Shown: positions 1 through 5,566, numbered from the stretch's first letter. The stretch: DNA of 6,798 nucleotides from JACMRI01 sp043778625 (GCA_043778625.1 JAYWFU010000080.1:1-6798); one strand, 5' to 3'. Program-made: numbers and translations. The notes: a model not told the origin generated them from the letters alone.

Positions 1-95
1 CCGAGCTTGATGCTAACCTTAGATTACTTGACCCAAACGACCCTGTAAAATATGATTTTGCATTGTTTGGATTGGGGATTTTTGAGGGGTTTTAA
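1..95 (+). CDS. C-terminal fragment of a DUF2400/TIGR02757-like protein
   Basis: An open frame enters from the left edge (first complete codon at base 3) and ends at TAA 93-95. It encodes about 30 residues beginning ELDANLRLLDPND and containing DPVKYDFALFGLG close to the end. From memory, this ending is characteristic of the Bacteroidota TIGR02757/DUF2400 family (function not established), whose members finish with a DPVKYDFALFGLG-type motif. Only the last tenth or so of such a protein would be present, so catalytic or binding features cannot be judged. It points toward the fibre genes and ends convergently with the minus-strand gene at 484-822. It is the only plus-strand gene I can support. 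The assignment rests on one short motif without a database check; that it is coding is more secure than the family name. Confidence 0.65.
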   Translation, partial: ELDANLRLLDPNDPVKYDFALFGLGIFEGF

Positions 96-147
96 GGGTG
101 GATAACGAGTGTATTCCTTTAATAACAAGCTAAGGTAGGGTATGTGC

Positions 148-201
148 GTGGCGGTTAGGACCACCCCGCCCGTTGGGCACCCCTCCTACAAAAAAGAGGG
201 G
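148..201. repeat. REP-like GC-rich double hairpin
   Basis: A compact GC-rich block in AT-richer surroundings contains GCCC-gtt-GGGC (168-178) followed by CCCCTC-10 nt-GAGGGG (180-201). A third pairing, GTGG/CCAC (148-151 with 161-164) or GGCGG/CCGCC (150-154 with 166-170), is possible. The 'CCACCCCGCCC..GGGCACCCCTCC..GAGGGG' layout resembles short intergenic palindromes I have seen repeated in Bacteroidota genomes, but this window has only one copy. Lying between two convergent genes, it may help end transcription from both sides or protect 3' ends; that is inference. Confidence 0.5.
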
Positions 202-280
202 AATAGCATGGCGTGAGTGTGTTAGCGTAATTACGTGGTGTGTTAGCTACTGCGTTCATGTTTTGGGGATGTTAGATTGG

Positions 281-318
281 TAGATACTAGATGTTAGACA
301 ATAGATACTTAGATGTTA
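281..318. repeat. short degenerate direct repeat
   Basis: TAGATACTAGATGTTA at 281-296 recurs as TAGATACTTAGATGTTA at 302-318, with a 21-bp period and one inserted T. The sequence is AT-rich with a TAGAT core and no coding potential. It is most likely a simple intergenic repeat; no function is suggested. Confidence 0.5.
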
Positions 319-336
319 TATTTTGATAAAAAATTT

Positions 337-423
337 AAAGAGTAACGAGCAGGGTGGTTATGAAACAAGCTATACCCCCTCTCCAAAAGGTATAACCCAA
401 AGAACCCACCCGCTCGCACTCTT
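337..423. repeat. structured 87-bp element, copy E1
   Basis: The element folds almost end to end. AAGAGT (338-343) pairs with ACTCTT (418-423), CGAGC with GCTCG, GGGTGG with CCACCC, and an inner TATACC with GGTATA, leaving two conserved asymmetric internal loops (ATGAAA.AA on one side, AAAGAACCCAC on the other) and a pyrimidine-rich apical loop. A second copy, E2, lies at 5647-5732 in the same orientation. Outer-helix bases differ between copies but remain paired. It lies about 60 bp downstream of the stop codon of the minus-strand gene 484-822, so on that strand it would be in the 3' UTR. It could be a structured RNA, a transcript-end element or a small non-autonomous mobile element; no named family is recognised. 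Confidence 0.75.
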
Positions 424-430
424 GTGCTTT

Positions 431-458
431 AGGTTGTACATTTTAAAATTTACAACCT
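431..458. repeat. 8-bp inverted repeat between E1 and the 484-822 gene
   Basis: AGGTTGTA (431-438) is matched by TACAACCT (451-458), and the spacer contains the self-complementary ATTTTAAAAT, so the hairpin could extend inward. It lies just past the stop codon of the minus-strand gene. On the minus strand the bases after it are not U-rich, so an intrinsic terminator is not clearly supported. Confidence 0.45.
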
Positions 459-483
459 CATTATATTTTATTTACAGTATAAC

Positions 484-822
484 TTATTTAATTGCGGGTA
501 ATATTACTAGTTCAATGTAATACATTACACTATCTTCCTCTTTTTTATTGTTTTTTACTAAGTCAGCATCTGCGCAATACACTGGGCTACATATTTGCTC
601 ATTAGCCGTATAAGTTTGTTTTAGTGCCATGCATTGTGTTAGCATGTTGTAGGTGCCATAGCTTACTAATACTCGTTTTATTTGCCAGGTTTCGTTACTT
701 GGTACAGTAAGGCAACCTGCACCCATAATAGTTTTGGTACGTACACTATCTTTTGGCATAGCACAAGCCGTAGCACAAGTTAATAGGCACAAAAGCAAGC
801 TATTGTATATAGTTAATATCAT
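484..822 (-). CDS. small secreted cysteine-containing protein
   Basis: This encodes 112 residues and I recognise no named family. Residues 1-21 form a signal peptide: a short N-region, a leucine-rich core, and a likely signal peptidase I site after the ACA triplet. The cysteines in CATAC do not make a convincing lipobox. The mature part has four cysteines (37, 64, 78, 83), enough for two disulfides outside the cytoplasm. VPSNETWQIK (40-49) and YYIELVILP (101-109) line up with VPAGKVFKLE and GIEFNIIP of the protein at 1151-1531, suggesting a divergent relative of the same small beta-rich fold. The ATG at 820-822 is supported by the CAACAACATG context shared with two neighbours. It is the last gene of the minus-strand block, followed by the E1 element. 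A surface or fibre-associated role is inferred only from signal peptide and context. Confidence 0.75.
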   Translation of the reverse strand: MILTIYNSLLLCLLTCATACAMPKDSVRTKTIMGAGCLTVPSNETWQIKRVLVSYGTYNMLTQCMALKQTYTANEQICSPVYCADADLVKNNKKEEDSVMYYIELVILPAIK

Positions 823-860
823 GTTGTTGCCTACTTTTTTTGGTTATTTAATAAACTATT

Positions 861-874
861 ATTGCTATAGCAAT
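861..874. promoter_or_regulatory. 14-bp perfect palindrome upstream of the 484-822 gene
   Basis: ATTGCTATAGCAAT is its own reverse complement and ends 38 bp before the start codon at 822. A dimeric regulator site at the promoter of the small secreted protein is possible, but there is only one copy and no clear TAnnTTTG box next to it, so this is tentative. Confidence 0.3.
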
Positions 875-983
875 TTACATTACTAATAACTACTAGCAAA
901 GCCTGCCATGGCATTACCCACTGCTATAGGCTCGTACTGCACTGTACCACTACTTTGTGCTACCTGCATCTGTTTTGGTATAT

Positions 984-1014
984 GCAAGTAAGCAAGTAAG
1001 CAAGTAAGCAAGTA
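984..1014. repeat. tandem octamer GCAAGTAA, 3.9 copies
   Basis: Three exact copies of GCAAGTAA (984-991, 992-999, 1000-1007) are followed by a seven-base partial (1008-1014). The last part of the array forms the left arm of the adjacent long palindrome, so the array looks like a slippage expansion from the base of the hairpin. Copy number is likely to vary between strains. Confidence 0.85.
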
Positions 1015-1062
1015 TATAAGCTAGTGCTACTGCATTAGCACTAGCTTATATACTTGCTTACT
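1003..1062. repeat. 27-bp perfect palindrome with 6-nt loop
   Basis: Bases 1003-1029 are the exact reverse complement of 1036-1062, with CTGCAT (1030-1035) as the loop. It would form a 27-bp perfect stem in RNA from either strand, or a cruciform in DNA. It begins 89 bp downstream of the stop of the minus-strand gene 1151-1531. No U-run follows in that direction, so it is not a standard intrinsic terminator, although so long a stem would probably stabilise or end a transcript. A stem this long without mismatches suggests recent origin or active maintenance. Confidence 0.9.
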
Positions 1063-1150
1063 ACAGTGGCACCTTGCTACAAATTGCCATGCTTAATTAG
1101 TAACACAAGCGCCACTACGCATGGGTGTTTTAATACAGTTTAAATAGTAA

Positions 1151-1531
1151 TTAAGGTATTATGTTAAACTCAATACCTGATATGCCAACTATAATACCAT
1201 TACCTTGAACGCTATCGCCTGCTCTCAACCATATTGGAAAGGGCCAATTACCCACAATACTACTACTTGTGCTAAAAGAGCCTATATAAACAAGACCATT
1301 TATATAAATTTGTATCGCGCCAGCATATAAGTAACCAACACCACTACTAGAGGCAGCCTCTAACTTAAACACCTTACCTGCAGGTACTGTGTAATAAGTA
1401 CTATTATCTACACTTCTATTTATTACTTGGTTAAATTGCAAATTACCTTGTGCAAACGTTTTTGTGCCATAGCTAACTAACAGTAAGGCAAAAATAGCAG
1501 CTAGTGCGTGTATTTTAATTAGTGTGTTCAT
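1151..1531 (-). CDS. small secreted protein with VPAGK/FPxWL/IEF domain
   Basis: This encodes 126 residues. Residues 1-28 are a signal peptide (KIHALAAIFALLLVSYG core) with a probable cleavage after FAQ. The mature chain of about 98 residues appears to be one beta-rich domain. VPAGKVFKLEAA (49-60) is followed by IQIYINGLVY (73-82), FPIWLRAGDS (98-107) and a final GIEFNI (119-124). The same motifs occur in the neighbour at 1786-2865, where they are split differently. I do not know an experimental function. From memory, similar 'tVPAGKvWKvE...PxWLxxG...ISIIEF' chains recur in Bacteroidota secreted proteins, fitting a surface-binding or fibre-associated role. The start is supported by a 54-56 bp leader nearly identical to the neighbour's, ending exactly at this ATG. 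No membrane segment follows the signal peptide. Confidence 0.85.
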   Translation of the reverse strand: MNTLIKIHALAAIFALLLVSYGTKTFAQGNLQFNQVINRSVDNSTYYTVPAGKVFKLEAASSSGVGYLYAGAIQIYINGLVYIGSFSTSSSIVGNWPFPIWLRAGDSVQGNGIIVGISGIEFNIIP

Positions 1532-1620
1532 GTTGTTGTTGGTTTTTGGGTGGGGTAGTTAATTGTTTAATTTAAGTGGTGTAAGTATTTTGCTTTTTAG
1601 GTACCCCCTGCTAAAAAATA
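1532..1620 (-). promoter_or_regulatory. leader and candidate promoter of the 1151-1531 gene
   Basis: Read on the minus strand, TATTTTTT (1613-1620) is followed about 30 nt later by TTACACCACTTAAA (1571-1584) and an A/C-rich run into CAACAACAACATG. The same elements occur at almost the same distances before the 1786-2865 gene. TAnnTTTT differs by one base from the Bacteroidota -7 box TAnnTTTG. A small hairpin, TTTTTAG/CTAAAAA (1594-1600 with 1611-1617), sits just inside the leader. The conservation is visible; the promoter assignment is inference. Confidence 0.45.
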
Positions 1621-1785
1621 ATTATGATTAACAGTATGTGCATGCCCAGCACAATAGTTGTTGCCTTGGCATTTAATTGTATAAGTGTACTACTAGGGTT
1701 GAGCTACATTGGTTACAATTTTTAATACTCTCAACCTATTACTAAAGTAGTGTTGCTTGCGGTTAGCGGCGCAGTACCGTAGCTA
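1621..1785. other. intergenic remainder between two secreted-protein genes
   Basis: No ORF of note is seen here. The inverted repeat GGTTGAG (1697-1703)/CTCAACC (1730-1736), with a 26-nt loop, lies about 50 bp downstream of the stop of the 1786-2865 gene. It could form a weak 3' hairpin but lacks a U-tract in the minus direction. Confidence 0.4.
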
Positions 1786-2865
1786 CTAATCGCATTTGTA
1801 GCAGGTGCGTATGTAATAGCCACTAGATGATTGCCCCACTCCACCATCAGTAAACCCTATAGGGCAAAATAAATTGCTAACACCCGTAGGGTCATTAGGG
1901 CCTGAGCCACTGGGTGCGAAGTTTAAATACATAGCCGTACAGGGTTTACTACTGTTATTGCCAAACGCTATGCTTACTTTTCCGTTAGCGCCATTGGCGC
2001 CACTAGTAGTATTACAACCAGCACCACCTCCAGGGAAAGTACCACCAGATGCTACTCCCGCGATTGCACTTCCACCCACACCCCCATTTGGACAGTTTCC
2101 TCCATCAGCACATGCGCCATAAGTAGGATTATACCTAACGTTACCTCCATTAATTGCATTGGGTGAGCTTACCACACTACCACTTACTGCAATACCTCCA
2201 GTATTACCCGGGATGCAACCAGATGAGCTACCACCTAAGCCACCACCTGCATTTATACCCACCAAGCTAACTTTACTATCACCACCATTAGCACCTGCAA
2301 TACCTGAATAACCAAATTGACTAATACCACCAGCACCCACTGTAACAGTATAAGCTGTACCCGCTACTAGTTGATAGCCCCCGCTAACATAAGCACCGCT
2401 ACCTCCCCCGCTGTAGTAAGCACCACCACCACCACCAGCTCCCCAAGCTCTAATGGTGTAGAGGCCTGTGCAGGTGGGGGTGTAAGTGTAGGTACCAGGG
2501 GTAGTGTAATCAATAGGTACTGGGGGTACTAGGTTAGCCTCTTTGTGGGCGGCTTCCACCTTCCATACTTTGCCTGCTGGCACAGTTTGCACGGTGGTTA
2601 CGCTTATGTTGCGGCTATAATCGAGGGCGGTGCCGTTTACCGTAAATTCAATAACGGCTATGCTGTACACGGCTTGCCCTTTGGCAAGAGTTTGGCCTGT
2701 AGCCAACCATGACGGAAACTTTAGGCCGGCTATGTTGGCGTCGTCTACTATTATTTCGTTACCATCTATTTTAATGGTGGGTATGCATTGCGCCCATAGT
2801 TGGGTAGCGCATAGTAGTAGGGCACATAGGCTTAGTACTGCTTGTTTGGTAGTTAATGTTTTCAT
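1786..2865 (-). CDS. secreted glycine-rich adhesin-like protein
   Basis: This encodes 359 residues. Residues 1-26 are a signal peptide cut after LWAQ. Residues 30-78 carry IKIDGN, FPSWLATG (50-57) and IEFTVNG (72-78), and 95-106 carry VPAGKVWKVEAA; these match the protein at 1151-1531 but in the opposite order. Residues about 120-302 are a glycine-rich domain opening TIRAWGAGGGGGAYYSGGG, then YTVTVGAGG, ending GANGKVSIAFG. This resembles the glycine-rich domains of surface and phage-tail adhesins (Gly_rich_2 type, from memory), whose polyglycine loops present binding residues. The tail (303-359) has CPIGFTDGG and ends RTCYKCD. The CYxCD ending recurs in the upstream 821-residue protein. Cysteines are frequent (131, 217, 252, 258, 284, 309, 334, 355, 358 and others), as expected for a disulfide-bonded extracellular protein. 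The start is fixed by the signal peptide and conserved leader. Likely role: surface ligand binding; the ligand is unknown. Confidence 0.85.
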   Translation of the reverse strand: MKTLTTKQAVLSLCALLLCATQLWAQCIPTIKIDGNEIIVDDANIAGLKFPSWLATGQTLAKGQAVYSIAVIEFTVNGTALDYSRNISVTTVQTVPAGKVWKVEAAHKEANLVPPVPIDYTTPGTYTYTPTCTGLYTIRAWGAGGGGGAYYSGGGSGAYVSGGYQLVAGTAYTVTVGAGGISQFGYSGIAGANGGDSKVSLVGINAGGGLGGSSSGCIPGNTGGIAVSGSVVSSPNAINGGNVRYNPTYGACADGGNCPNGGVGGSAIAGVASGGTFPGGGAGCNTTSGANGANGKVSIAFGNNSSKPCTAMYLNFAPSGSGPNDPTGVSNLFCPIGFTDGGVGQSSSGYYIRTCYKCD

Positions 2866-2953
2866 GTTGTTGTTGGTTTTGGGTGGGTTAGTTAATTGTT
2901 TGTTTAAGTGGTGTAACCGCGCTACCCTTTGGGTATCCGCACTTAAAAAAGTA
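2866..2953 (-). promoter_or_regulatory. leader and candidate promoter of the 1786-2865 gene
   Basis: On the minus strand, TACTTTTT (2946-2953) lies 88 bp upstream of the first base of the ATG. A hairpin follows (TACCC-ttt-GGGTA at 2923-2935, extended by GCG/CGC), then TTACACCACTTAAACA (2901-2916) and the A/C-rich CAACAACAACATG context. The 2863-2916 block is nearly identical to 1529-1584 before the next gene. The hairpin is better formed here than in the sister leader, so it is not strictly conserved. Confidence 0.5.
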
Positions 2954-3023
2954 GGCGAGGAGCTAGCGGTAGGTAAGTAGGTATGTTAACTTGTGTATGG
3001 TTATTATTGCTTGCGTTGTTGGG

Positions 3024-5489
3024 TTAAAAACCATCGCAGGTATAGCAGTGTGAGTTGGAGCCACCTCCGCCGCCAGAGGCTATGGTAATGTTTTGCCCGC
3101 CTATAATAATCCAGCGTTGTAAGTTGGCGTTGTACTGTAGTTGCACCACGTTAGGGCCTGCGGGGGTGGTTATGTCAGCCCCGGTTAGGGTAAGCACTTG
3201 GTTAGCAGCTACCGAGGTGGCGTTGTTAGTTATAGTCATGGGTTGTGCGGTGGTGTTGTGTAGCACTACTATTTTACCATCGGTGCCTGTGGTAAGCCCT
3301 GATAGGGCAAATGCTGCTGTGGGGCCCACAATACGGTAGTAGCTATAGTTAGCCAGTGCTATGTTGTTGTTAGGGCCATTAGCAAGTGTAAGTGCGGTGC
3401 CCTCGCGGTAGGCTACTGCGCCGTTAACGTCTAGCGCTGTGTTTGGTGTTGTGGTGGCTATACCTACATTGCCAGTTGCGGTTACACGCACACGCTCCGT
3501 ATTATTGGTGCGAGTTACAAAATCTTGCGCATCGGTTGTGCCTACAAAGTTAGTGGCTGGGGTAGTACCTGCATTACCCTTAAGTAGCCATGCTAGGCTG
3601 CGTGTACTATCGGCCATGGCTTTGTTAGTGGGTAGTGTTACGCTTGTGCTGGGCACACCGTTAACGGTGGTTACAAAGCCACCCGTGGTGGTGGAGTAGG
3701 TGTTGGCTACAGTAGTAACGGCTGCAGTAGTAGCGGTTATACCATTAACGGTACTTGTTATGGTGTTAGTAGCGTTGGTAAGGGTGTTAGTGGTTGGTGG
3801 TGTAGCGGTACTAATGTCAATGGGGGTTGCTGCCACACCGTTAACAGTGGTAGTTAAGTTGCTACCCGTAAGCGTGTTGGTTACGGTATTAACGCTTGGT
3901 GTAGTAGCGGTTATACCATTAACGGTGCTAGTAATGGTATTGGTAGGGTTGGTAATGGTGTTGGTGGTAGTGGGCACAAATGTGCTAAGGTTAACCGCTG
4001 CACCTGTTACACCATTAACAGTGGTAGTTAGGTTGCTACCCGTAAGCGTGTTGCTTACTGTATTAACTATGGGTACCGCTGTGCCCACCACACCGTTAAT
4101 GGTGGTGGTTAAGCTATTGCCAGTGCTTGTGTTAGCCACGGTATTAACCGCAGTAGTGGTAGCGGCTACACCATTAACGGTGCTAGTAATGGTGTTGGTA
4201 GGGTTGGTAATGGTGTTGGTGGTGGCACTTGTGGCAGTGCTAATATCAATGGCGGCTGCGGCTATACCGTTAACGGTAGTGGTAAGGTTGCTGCCCGTAA
4301 GCGTGTTGGTTACGGTATTAACACTAGGTGCGGTAGCGGTTATACCATTAACAGTACTGGTTATGGTATTGGTAGGGTTGGTAAGGGTGTTGGTAGTAGA
4401 CGGCACAATAGTAGTTTGAGCTATCCATTTAGGCGCTACTCCTGCGCCTTGGCTTATGAGTATATCGCCAGTTGTGCCTGCTAAGCCTGCTGGTTTTAGC
4501 TCCTTGCCAAAACTTAAGCTACCTGTGTTTAGTATGTTGCCTATTACGTCTAGCTTTTCAGCAGGCAGTGTTTGCCCTATGCCTACATTACCTGTACCAC
4601 TCATAATACTCATGCGTGTAGTGTTGTTGGTTATAATGTTGAGGTTGCGGGCATTAAGCGTGCCCAGCTGATTGGTGGTGGTGGCGTTGTTGCCCTTTAA
4701 CAACCATGCCTGGGCAGCTATGCTATCGGTTATTGTGTTCATTATATTTTGTCCGCCTACCGTAAGGTTGGTAAACGATGCGTTGGTGGCCGTGGTATAA
4801 TTACTTATGCTAGTATCAGCTTTAAGTATATTTACGTTAGCTATGTTGGTAGTACTTACGTTGGTTACGCTAGTATCAACTTTTAATATATTTACGTTAG
4901 CTATGTTGGTGGTACTTACATTGGTTACGCTGGTGTCTACGTTAAGTATATTTACGTTGCTTATGTTGGTGGTACTTACATTGGTTATGCTGGTGTCTAC
5001 GTTTAATATATTTACGTTGCTTATGTTAGTGTTGCTTACGTTAGTTATACTGGTATCTACCTTTAGGTTATTTATTATAGTAGTAAACTGTACGTTACTC
5101 AAATAGTTTTTGATGGCTTTATTAATAAGAGCAGTATCAATACTATTGGTGGTATAATAATTTTTTATTAGTTTACTAAACTGTGCTGTATCTAGTTTAC
5201 ACATGTTTTTCCAGGTAGTGCCGTTATAAAAATGGTAGCAGGCGCTATCGGTATTGTACACTAGCAAAGCTGCTTCGGTAGCTGTAGGTGCTATGGCGTT
5301 CATTTGTAGGGTGGTTAGTCTTGGGGCCATAAATCCTTTGTTGTTAGCCTTTAGCTCTAATATGGCTTTGGGGTTAGGGGTTACGGTACCTATACCTACG
5401 TTGTTTTGGGCTTGCGTGGTTAATGTAATTGTAACTAAGGCGGCAAGTGCAATTAGCGTTTTAACTACTGGTAAAGATTGATTTTTCAT
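3024..5489 (-). CDS. 821-residue secreted repetitive fibre protein
   Basis: Residues 1-28 are a signal peptide (LIALAALVTITLTTQAQ). The mature protein begins NNVGIGTVTPNPKAILELK and a Bacteroidota fibre head (ANNKGFMAPRLTTLQ, LLVYNTD, FYNGTTWKN). Residues 144-223 are four 20-residue repeats of the type VDTSVTNVSTTNIANVNILK. A module AWLLKGN...TNNT.R...GNVGI...P...LDV.G occurs at 261-317 and again at 633-690, flanking Thr/Asn-rich repeats at 365-621. These have a 58-residue period, each unit built of two related halves containing TTVNG; the second unit carries an extra 27-residue half. A beta-rich C-terminal domain (about 695-800) leads to a glycine hinge and HCYTCDGF. There is no S74 chaperone or type IX sorting domain. 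The modules resemble trimeric phage-tail-like fibres, so a long surface fibre is likely. A promoter box lies 70-77 bp upstream. Repeat number may vary between strains. Confidence 0.9.
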   Translation of the reverse strand: MKNQSLPVVKTLIALAALVTITLTTQAQNNVGIGTVTPNPKAILELKANNKGFMAPRLTTLQMNAIAPTATEAALLVYNTDSACYHFYNGTTWKNMCKLDTAQFSKLIKNYYTTNSIDTALINKAIKNYLSNVQFTTIINNLKVDTSITNVSNTNISNVNILNVDTSITNVSTTNISNVNILNVDTSVTNVSTTNIANVNILKVDTSVTNVSTTNIANVNILKADTSISNYTTATNASFTNLTVGGQNIMNTITDSIAAQAWLLKGNNATTTNQLGTLNARNLNIITNNTTRMSIMSGTGNVGIGQTLPAEKLDVIGNILNTGSLSFGKELKPAGLAGTTGDILISQGAGVAPKWIAQTTIVPSTTNTLTNPTNTITSTVNGITATAPSVNTVTNTLTGSNLTTTVNGIAAAAIDISTATSATTNTITNPTNTITSTVNGVAATTTAVNTVANTSTGNSLTTTINGVVGTAVPIVNTVSNTLTGSNLTTTVNGVTGAAVNLSTFVPTTTNTITNPTNTITSTVNGITATTPSVNTVTNTLTGSNLTTTVNGVAATPIDISTATPPTTNTLTNATNTITSTVNGITATTAAVTTVANTYSTTTGGFVTTVNGVPSTSVTLPTNKAMADSTRSLAWLLKGNAGTTPATNFVGTTDAQDFVTRTNNTERVRVTATGNVGIATTTPNTALDVNGAVAYREGTALTLANGPNNNIALANYSYYRIVGPTAAFALSGLTTGTDGKIVVLHNTTAQPMTITNNATSVAANQVLTLTGADITTPAGPNVVQLQYNANLQRWIIIGGQNITIASGGGGGSNSHCYTCDGF
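3627..4397 (-). repeat. 174-bp tandem repeats inside the fibre gene
   Basis: Four units begin at 4397, 4223, 3968 and 3794 (minus direction). Three are close to the 174-bp period; the second is 255 bp because it holds an additional 81-bp half-unit. Each encodes two TTVNG-containing halves, one starting TTNTITNPTNTITSTVNG. Conservation is high enough at DNA level for slippage or recombination to change copy number. The long antisense open frames over this region are a by-product of its skewed Thr/Asn/Val codons. Confidence 0.85.
4800..5060 (-). repeat. 60-bp tandem repeats inside the fibre gene
   Basis: Four head-to-tail 60-bp units (5060 down to 4821), plus a partial fifth to 4800, encode 20-residue repeats with the pattern [VA]DTS[IV][TS]N, then NVNIL. 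Adjacent units differ at only a few bases. The regular D, N and V spacing suggests a beta-solenoid or extended stalk segment; that is inference. Confidence 0.9.
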
Positions 5490-5525
5490 AGCGTTTAGTT
5501 TTAGTGTATAATAATGTTGGGTTTG

Positions 5526-5541
5526 TGTTTAATGGTGTTAA
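5526..5541 (-). promoter_or_regulatory. leader motif shared by three fibre-locus genes
   Basis: Minus-strand TTAACACCATTAAACA lies 37-52 nt before the ATG of the 821-residue protein. It matches TTACACCACTTAAACA at 36-51 nt before the ATG of the 1786-2865 gene and TTACACCACTTAAA before the 1151-1531 gene. Identical spacing in otherwise diverged leaders suggests a shared translational or regulatory signal. Confidence 0.45.
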
Positions 5542-5558
5542 AGTGTGTTTTGATGAAC

Positions 5559-5566
5559 CAAATATA
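5559..5566 (-). promoter_or_regulatory. Bacteroidota -7 promoter box TATATTTG
   Basis: On the minus strand TATATTTG matches the Bacteroidota sigma-A -7 consensus TAnnTTTG exactly, 70-77 bp upstream of the ATG at 5489. A convincing -33 TTTG is not seen; a T-run lies 13-17 nt upstream of the box, closer than usual. This predicts an A-rich leader of roughly 60 nt and independent transcription of the 821-residue gene downstream of E2. Confidence 0.6.

Larger units (their letters stand above)
96..336. other. convergent intergenic region, left part
   Basis: This gap separates the plus-strand DUF2400-like gene from the E1 element. It has no credible ORF. It holds a REP-like double hairpin (148-201), a 10-bp direct repeat GTGTGTTAGC at 217-226 and 238-247 (21-bp period), a short palindrome CGTAATTACG at 226-235, and a degenerate direct repeat TAGATAC(T)TAGATGTTA at 281-296 and 302-318. 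No U-tract follows any hairpin, so no textbook terminator is visible. Confidence 0.6.
823..1150. other. intergenic region with palindromes and possible ORF remnant
   Basis: This 328-bp gap lies between two minus-strand genes. It holds a 14-bp palindrome (861-874), a 10-bp palindrome TGCCATGGCA (904-913), an octamer tandem array (984-1014) and a 27-bp palindrome (1003-1062). A minus-strand open frame runs from 1020 to a TAG at 883-885. From its only ATG (967-969) it would give 28 residues starting MQVAQSSGTVQYEP. Its composition looks protein-like, but it has no leader like those of its neighbours, and a stop lies in the palindrome just upstream, so it may be the decayed tail of a lost gene. 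Nothing recognisable was seen in 1063-1150. Confidence 0.5.

Noticed and set aside
337..423. Integron attC site as explanation for E1 and E2
   Set aside because: The core ends do not show the RYYYAAC/GTTRRRY arrangement on both sides, and no integrase is in the window. A folded-DNA recombination site of another type is not excluded.
323..520. Plus-strand open frame of 65 codons
   Set aside because: It runs through the structured element E1 and the 431-458 inverted repeat, has an unremarkable composition and overlaps the convergent secreted-protein gene.
1003..1062. Standard intrinsic terminator
   Set aside because: The stem is very long, but no U-tract follows on the minus strand; the downstream bases are the octamer repeat.
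2630..2980. Plus-strand open frame of 116 codons
   Set aside because: It is antisense to the signal peptide and first domain of the glycine-rich protein and runs through its conserved leader.
3024..3100. Type IX secretion C-terminal sorting domain
   Set aside because: None of the complete proteins ends with a recognisable type A or B sorting domain. The CYxCD tails are too short and unlike it.
3700..4419. Long plus-strand open frame of 239 codons rich in Val and Leu
   Set aside because: It is exactly antisense to the Thr/Asn-rich 174-bp repeats. Its repetitive Val/Leu composition mirrors them, and it has no leader or domain of its own.
4800..5060. Regular 60-bp periodicity suggestive of a CRISPR array
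   Set aside because: Whole units are conserved with no unique spacers, the period keeps the reading frame, and the region is coding.
4807..5106. Plus-strand open frame of 99 codons resembling a membrane protein
   Set aside because: It is antisense to the 60-bp repeats; the apparent hydrophobicity is the complement of Asn/Thr/Val codons.
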